Shown one piece after another: positions 60,075 to 64,000 of a DNA stretch of 64,000 bases. Source of the DNA: Marthasterias glacialis (lineage: Eukaryota; Echinodermata; Asteroidea; Forcipulatida; Asteriidae); assembly GCA_911728455.2 (NCBI GenBank), contig OU452226.1, forward strand, positions 19,857,938 to 19,921,937, given 5' to 3'. Position numbers and translations under genes: made by a program. Below the pieces are notes generated by a model. It worked only from the letters and a program-made list of their open reading frames with translations, was not told the DNA's origin and searched no databases. Position 1 is the first letter of the stretch. Each line of letters starts with the position of its first letter.

Positions 60075-60360
60075 ACTATAATCAGCATTCTGGTACATTC
60101 AGCTCCCACGCAGTGTTGTACTACGTCAATGTCTAGTACTGGCTTCACACATCACACCAGGAAGTTGACTGTTAGTATGATTTTCTTCATCGACTATGCA
60201 GTACGAGCACCGTATCGCTCAGTACAATAGTCGATTCTCAGCATGGCTAGGTGTTTTGTGTCACGAATAAGAGTAGAAAGGTTTTAGCCTACGTCAGATA
60301 TTATTCCCTTGTATGTTTTTCCTTTGCAAGTGAGGTCAGACTATAGTTACATGGAAAAAG
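60075..60360 (-). promoter_or_regulatory. receptor E upstream block conserved with receptor D
   Basis: It matches 51160-51440 in order: GTAAACCGGT, CGTCCAAAATCAACTATAAT, GCTCAGTACA, AATAAGAGTAGAAAGG and CGTCAGATATTATTCCCTTG. It sits directly upstream of the signal-peptide exon. Confidence 0.5.
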
Positions 60361-61291
60361 GGAACTTTCACGGGGTACCTCCGGTAGTGGGACAAGCAGG
60401 CCTACATCATTGGTCTTTAGAAGTATTAGTTCCTTTCCATCTTTTAGTTATCAATAAACACACCATACACAAACGACCTGTAGAAATCTCTTCAAAACCA
60501 TGCGGTCACAATTTTCGGCGCAATCGGTGTATTGTTTTATTAGGGTTTTTGGCGCGTTTCGTCTGCTCGTATTAATACACGCTGATTTCGATAGAAAATA
60601 GTAATTGAAATAACCAACGGTGATTTAATTTTAGTGGGTTCTTTAAAAGCTAATTAATCTTTGATTGTGACATTTTCAGATAAAAAAAAAGAATATCCGG
60701 GGGATCGATATGCCTATTGGTATGAACTTTTACATTTACTAAGCTTTGAAATTCAGACTATTTTCCCCAAATCCTACACAATGTCAGTAAATATGTGATT
60801 GATAATCAAAACTACATATAACAGATTTTGATTTAGAAAGCTTTCTTTGTGTGGACTTCAAGTAAGTTATCATTTAACCATCATTTCATAATGGTTTGCT
60901 AAAAGAAAGTTTCAGACTTAAAATATTTCAGTTGTATTGATGTGTTGTCTCATATTCACCAGAAAATATCTCAATCCACGAAAAAGAGGGGGGGTGTCCA
61001 ATGTCACTTCCTGGCTTCCATAGAGTAAGCAGTTTCTGCATGCACCTCAGCGTTTCGGTTCATCAAATTGACTCCAGAATTATACTCCAAAAATAAACCG
61101 CAAGTGTTGTCCGACTTCGTCTCGATTGTCAAACTATAATAGGGGAGTTTTACACCCCGACAGAAGTAAATAATCTTTTGTAAAGCATTTGCATAATCCA
61201 CAATCAATGTTCTCGGGTAATGCAGAAAGGGTATTTCCCCAGCCAATTTTCTGCGTTCCATACAATGCCACGTACGCGGTATCACTTTGTA

Positions 61292-61640
61292 TAGACTGGC
61301 TCCCGGTCCCTACATCGTTTTCGTTCTGACTGAATATAGGGACCGGTAGCGGGTAATGAAAATTAGCGTATACCTGGCAGATTTCTGCCAGGTATATGCT
61401 GATTAGAATTAGCATATATGTCTACGTAATCCCATAATGCAAATGCAGTCTTACACAAAACGTAATGGACACAGAATCTCCCATCTAGAACCATGGAAGT
61501 AGAAATTATGCTAGTTAAGATGTTCTAAAGTTAGCTTGAATTTTGATCTTGACGGTTGGGTTCACTATAAGTCCGGGTGAAGGGTTACGATGCACGCGTG
61601 TGCTAGTGTCAAACAACAACATGCCCACGTCACGAGCATT
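61292..61640. mobile_element. hAT-like MITE, truncated second copy
   Basis: From TAGACTGGCTCCCGGTCCCT it follows the 39.9 kb element through the CCTGGCAGATTTCTGCCAGG hairpin to CACGTCACGAGCATT, then the match stops. The right terminus is missing. Confidence 0.85.
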
Positions 61641-61949
61641 TTAGTGAACAAAGGAGGAAAGCTGCATGGTGGGTAATGTGGCTGACATGAAAGGACAGGA
61701 TTATCTACTCAGATGAGGGGGGTGATTAAGGGTAATCTCCCTAAATATAGCAGTAGAAGTGTAAACATGGAATAATAGAGAGGGGGCTATAATGAGAAGA
61801 CTGTAATGATAATGTAAAAGCATGGAAATATAATAGTTATTTGCCAAAAGGAACAACCGGAAAGAGAAAATAGTAAATTAAGTTACAAAGGCATAGAAAT
61901 AAAAAGATGAAGGGGAGGTCAAATCCTGGAAGTAGAAACAGTGATTATT

Positions 61950-62400
61950 TAAAACCTGTGTTTATGTTTAATCCGAATGGTTGGACTGTTCGGAGTTGGT
62001 GAATCCAGTGGGATTCTCTGAGTTTACGATGTGAATCGTCGCCGTTGCAGGCCTAAATGACAGTTAGTTCCACATCTTTAACACTATGATTAGGGCTATT
62101 GTAGTGGATAGATACCGGGTACAGTTTTTTGGGTCTTTATGGAGGAGACATGACTCGCAAAGCGAAGACTGGGTTTGGTCTTTGTCTCTCCCACATGCTG
62201 TACTCCACATCTCTTACATGATATGACATAAATGACTTTTGGGGACTGGCATTGGGAGTTGGTCTTGATTTTGTAAGTAAAGCCAGTGCTGTGGCTTTTA
62301 ACCTGTACAGTGGGTTTGATATACATACAAGTCTTGCACTTAGAGCGGGTGCAGTGATGACAACCCTGTAGTCTTGTGGGGAGGGAGTATGTACATCAAT
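61950..62400 (-). pseudogene. decayed Penelope-type GIY-YIG endonuclease fragment
   Basis: The minus strand encodes a Cys-rich linker (GCHHCTRSKCKTCMYI), then VIYVISCKRCGVQHVGETK, in which VIY and HVG stand for the GIY and YIG motifs. After stop codons comes RESHWIHQLRTVQPFGLN, the usual end of the domain. No reverse transcriptase part is present upstream. This arrangement is typical of Penelope-like retroelements. The many stops show it is dead. Confidence 0.75.
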
Positions 62401-62439
62401 TCTCAGGCAAGTAGAAATCACTACCAAATATTCCTACAA

Positions 62440-62540
62440 GAACTTCAAACATATAGAAAAGACATGAGTAGAACAAGCTAGAGCCCGGTGGATTGCCTAA
62501 AAGAAACACGGTTTCTGTCAAGGAGACTTTCCTCTCTAGC
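62440..62540. repeat. dispersed repeat with AAGAAACACGGTTTCT hairpin, copy 2
   Basis: AGAGCCCGGTGGATTGCCTA then AAAGAAACACGGTTTCTGTC matches 27002-27044. The element type is unknown. Confidence 0.5.
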
Positions 62541-63119
62541 TAGCACACACAGAAATATTTAGACAAAATCAAACAAAAAACCTATGAAACATTTTTCGTT
62601 GTACTTCCACTAAAAGGAAAAGAAAAACAATTCATTGATTTGGGCATATGTTGCAAGATTTGATAAATTTATTCACCAAGGTGTTTTTACTTTTTCAATA
62701 ACATACACTTGACGAAACCTTTAATTTACTCAGATTACCTCAGATTTCAAAAAATAAAATAAACTTACTGTTTCCACAGGCAAAAAGTAACAACATTTTC
62801 CATAAGGCTTTATATAAAATGCAAGATATTGTGTTGTGTACATTTATTGCAATTTATAGTACGATCAACTTAACCTCACCACACAGACTCACACTTCAGT
62901 GCTTAATAAAAGGGTAATTTCTTGGTGGTAGAAAAAAAAATCAAAAGTACTTTTTGGAGTTCTACTTTACAAACTGCAATAAAACTCGCCATGGCCGGGG
63001 TACAGTGACAGTTACAACACAAAACGATTTGTTATGGGAACAACATATGATTGAAGAAAGAGGTCTGACATTATTTGTGTTGTACAGAAACTTGGACAGC
63101 TACCTAACATTTGTATCAA

Positions 63120-63627
63120 ACGGAAGCGTATTGTCGCCACGTGAATAAAAAAAAATCTTATTCTTACTTTTATCGTGTACGTACAAGATGAGTTATCGTG
63201 ATCGTGTACATACAAGATGAGTTATCGTGTACGTACACGATAAGTTTTGACTTATAGTGTACGTCCACGATAAGTCAAAACTTATCGTGTACGTACACAA
63301 TAAGTTATAATGTATGTACATGATAAGTCCAAACTACTTATCGTGTACGGACACGATAAGTTATGAATGATCGTGTACGTACACGATAAGTTTGGACTCA
63401 TCGTGTACGTACGCGATAAGTTATCGTGTACGTACACGATAAGTTATGACTTCTCGTGTAAGTACACGATAAGTTATGGCTTCCTTGTACGTACACGATA
63501 AGTCCAAACTTATCATGTACGTACGCGATAACTTATCTCATACGTACACGATGAGTCCAAACTTATCTTGTACGTACACAATAAGAGTGATATTTGTATT
63601 ATTCACGTGGCGGCAATACGCTTCCGT
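63120..63627. mobile_element. 508 bp foldback element with GTACGTAC palindrome array
   Basis: The terminal repeats are ACGGAAGCGTATTGTCGCCA then CGTGAATAA on the left. The right end in reverse complement is ACGGAAGCGTATTGCCGCCA then CGTGAATAA, one mismatch in 29. The core (63165-63590) is made of about a dozen palindromes like TTATCGTGTACGTACACGAT then AA. No coding capacity and no clear target duplication. Confidence 0.85.
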
Positions 63628-64000
63628 AATACTGAACAAAATTCAACACAACTGGTATCAATTACTTTATATACTGTGTATTGACAGTATACGTGTAAAT
63701 GGAATTTGTGTGGTAGCGCTCTCAGGTCATTGTACGATAGCTCAGGTATAGCACTATTTTTTAAAAGTTAATGTGTCGTGTTTCCTGTATGCAATCGTGA
63801 CTATTGATTCTCGAGATGACATTCACATGGGACCAGACTCCCCTCCCCCCGTCAAACCCTGGCATGGTGTATAATGAGCAGACTGGGTGAACAATGACAT
63901 GACTTGACCATCTAAAGGGTCAAAGTACAACTGCTACTAATATTCATCCTTTTGAGGAGGAGTTTATGTTAATGTACTCACATCCCCTCCCCATTATAAT

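Larger units (their letters stand above)
59983..64000. other. right flank beyond receptor E
   Basis: The flank holds the receptor E upstream block, a truncated hAT-like MITE, a decayed Penelope-like endonuclease, a dispersed hairpin repeat and a palindrome-array foldback element. No host gene is seen. Confidence 0.55.

Noticed and set aside
63165-63590. Regularly spaced repeats that might suggest a CRISPR-like array
   Set aside because: There are no unique spacers, the units are palindromes in an animal genome, and terminal inverted repeats enclose them.

Overview
The window is animal nuclear DNA. Genes are split into exons with GT..AG introns, intergenic DNA is AT-rich and dense in small transposons, tRNA-derived SINEs, minisatellites and Penelope-like fragments, and start sites have metazoan Kozak contexts. 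No sequence search was possible. A marine invertebrate deuterostome, most likely an echinoderm, is my best guess from the repeat style and gene types, and this is inference only.

All six genes I can support lie on the minus strand. The rightmost part of the first gene (5.7-13.0 kb) is a three-exon class A GPCR of 642 residues with a long cytoplasmic tail. From 16 to 60 kb there are five tandem paralogues, called A to E here from left to right. All five have six coding exons with the same intron-phase series (2,1,2,2,1): a signal-peptide exon ending in a Cys-containing motif, two Cys-rich exons, a stalk plus transmembrane exon, a 32-44 nt juxtamembrane micro-exon, and one long exon for a tyrosine-rich cytoplasmic tail. 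I joined the exons by hand. A, C, D and E close in frame at 425, 453, 551 and 526 residues. B closes only if its exon 2 is skipped, or if there is an indel or a missed micro-exon.

The ectodomains have a conserved 14-cysteine plan in C, D and E (15 in A, 12 in B). The tails carry many YxxL/I/V-type sites, GYEVA boxes and a shared ending (YDHL/F/I, then YQHL or similar). Gene A ends in a canonical ITAM spacing, YxxL-x7-YxxL. This is a putative tandem family of SH2-docking, ITIM/ITAM-like surface receptors that I do not recognise as a named family. It is the main candidate for an undescribed system in the window.

Genes D and E are the youngest pair. Their coding exons, promoter-side DNA (about 51.16-51.44 and 60.08-60.36 kb) and downstream DNA (about 43.1-44.1 and 53.8-54.2 kb) are all similar, and the downstream DNA includes a repeated block with a perfect TGACGTCA site.

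Introns and spacers hold several recognisable mobile families. These are a 485 bp hAT-like MITE with a perfect 8 bp target duplication, a second MITE family with 8 bp duplications (one copy nested inside another MITE), a GAGGGCGC inverted-repeat MITE (four copies and a fragment), a CpG-rich foldback family, two tRNA-derived SINE families, a decayed Penelope-type GIY-YIG endonuclease, and a 508 bp foldback element whose core is a tandem array of GTACGTAC palindromes. The first 5.7 kb and the last 4 kb have no supportable host gene.
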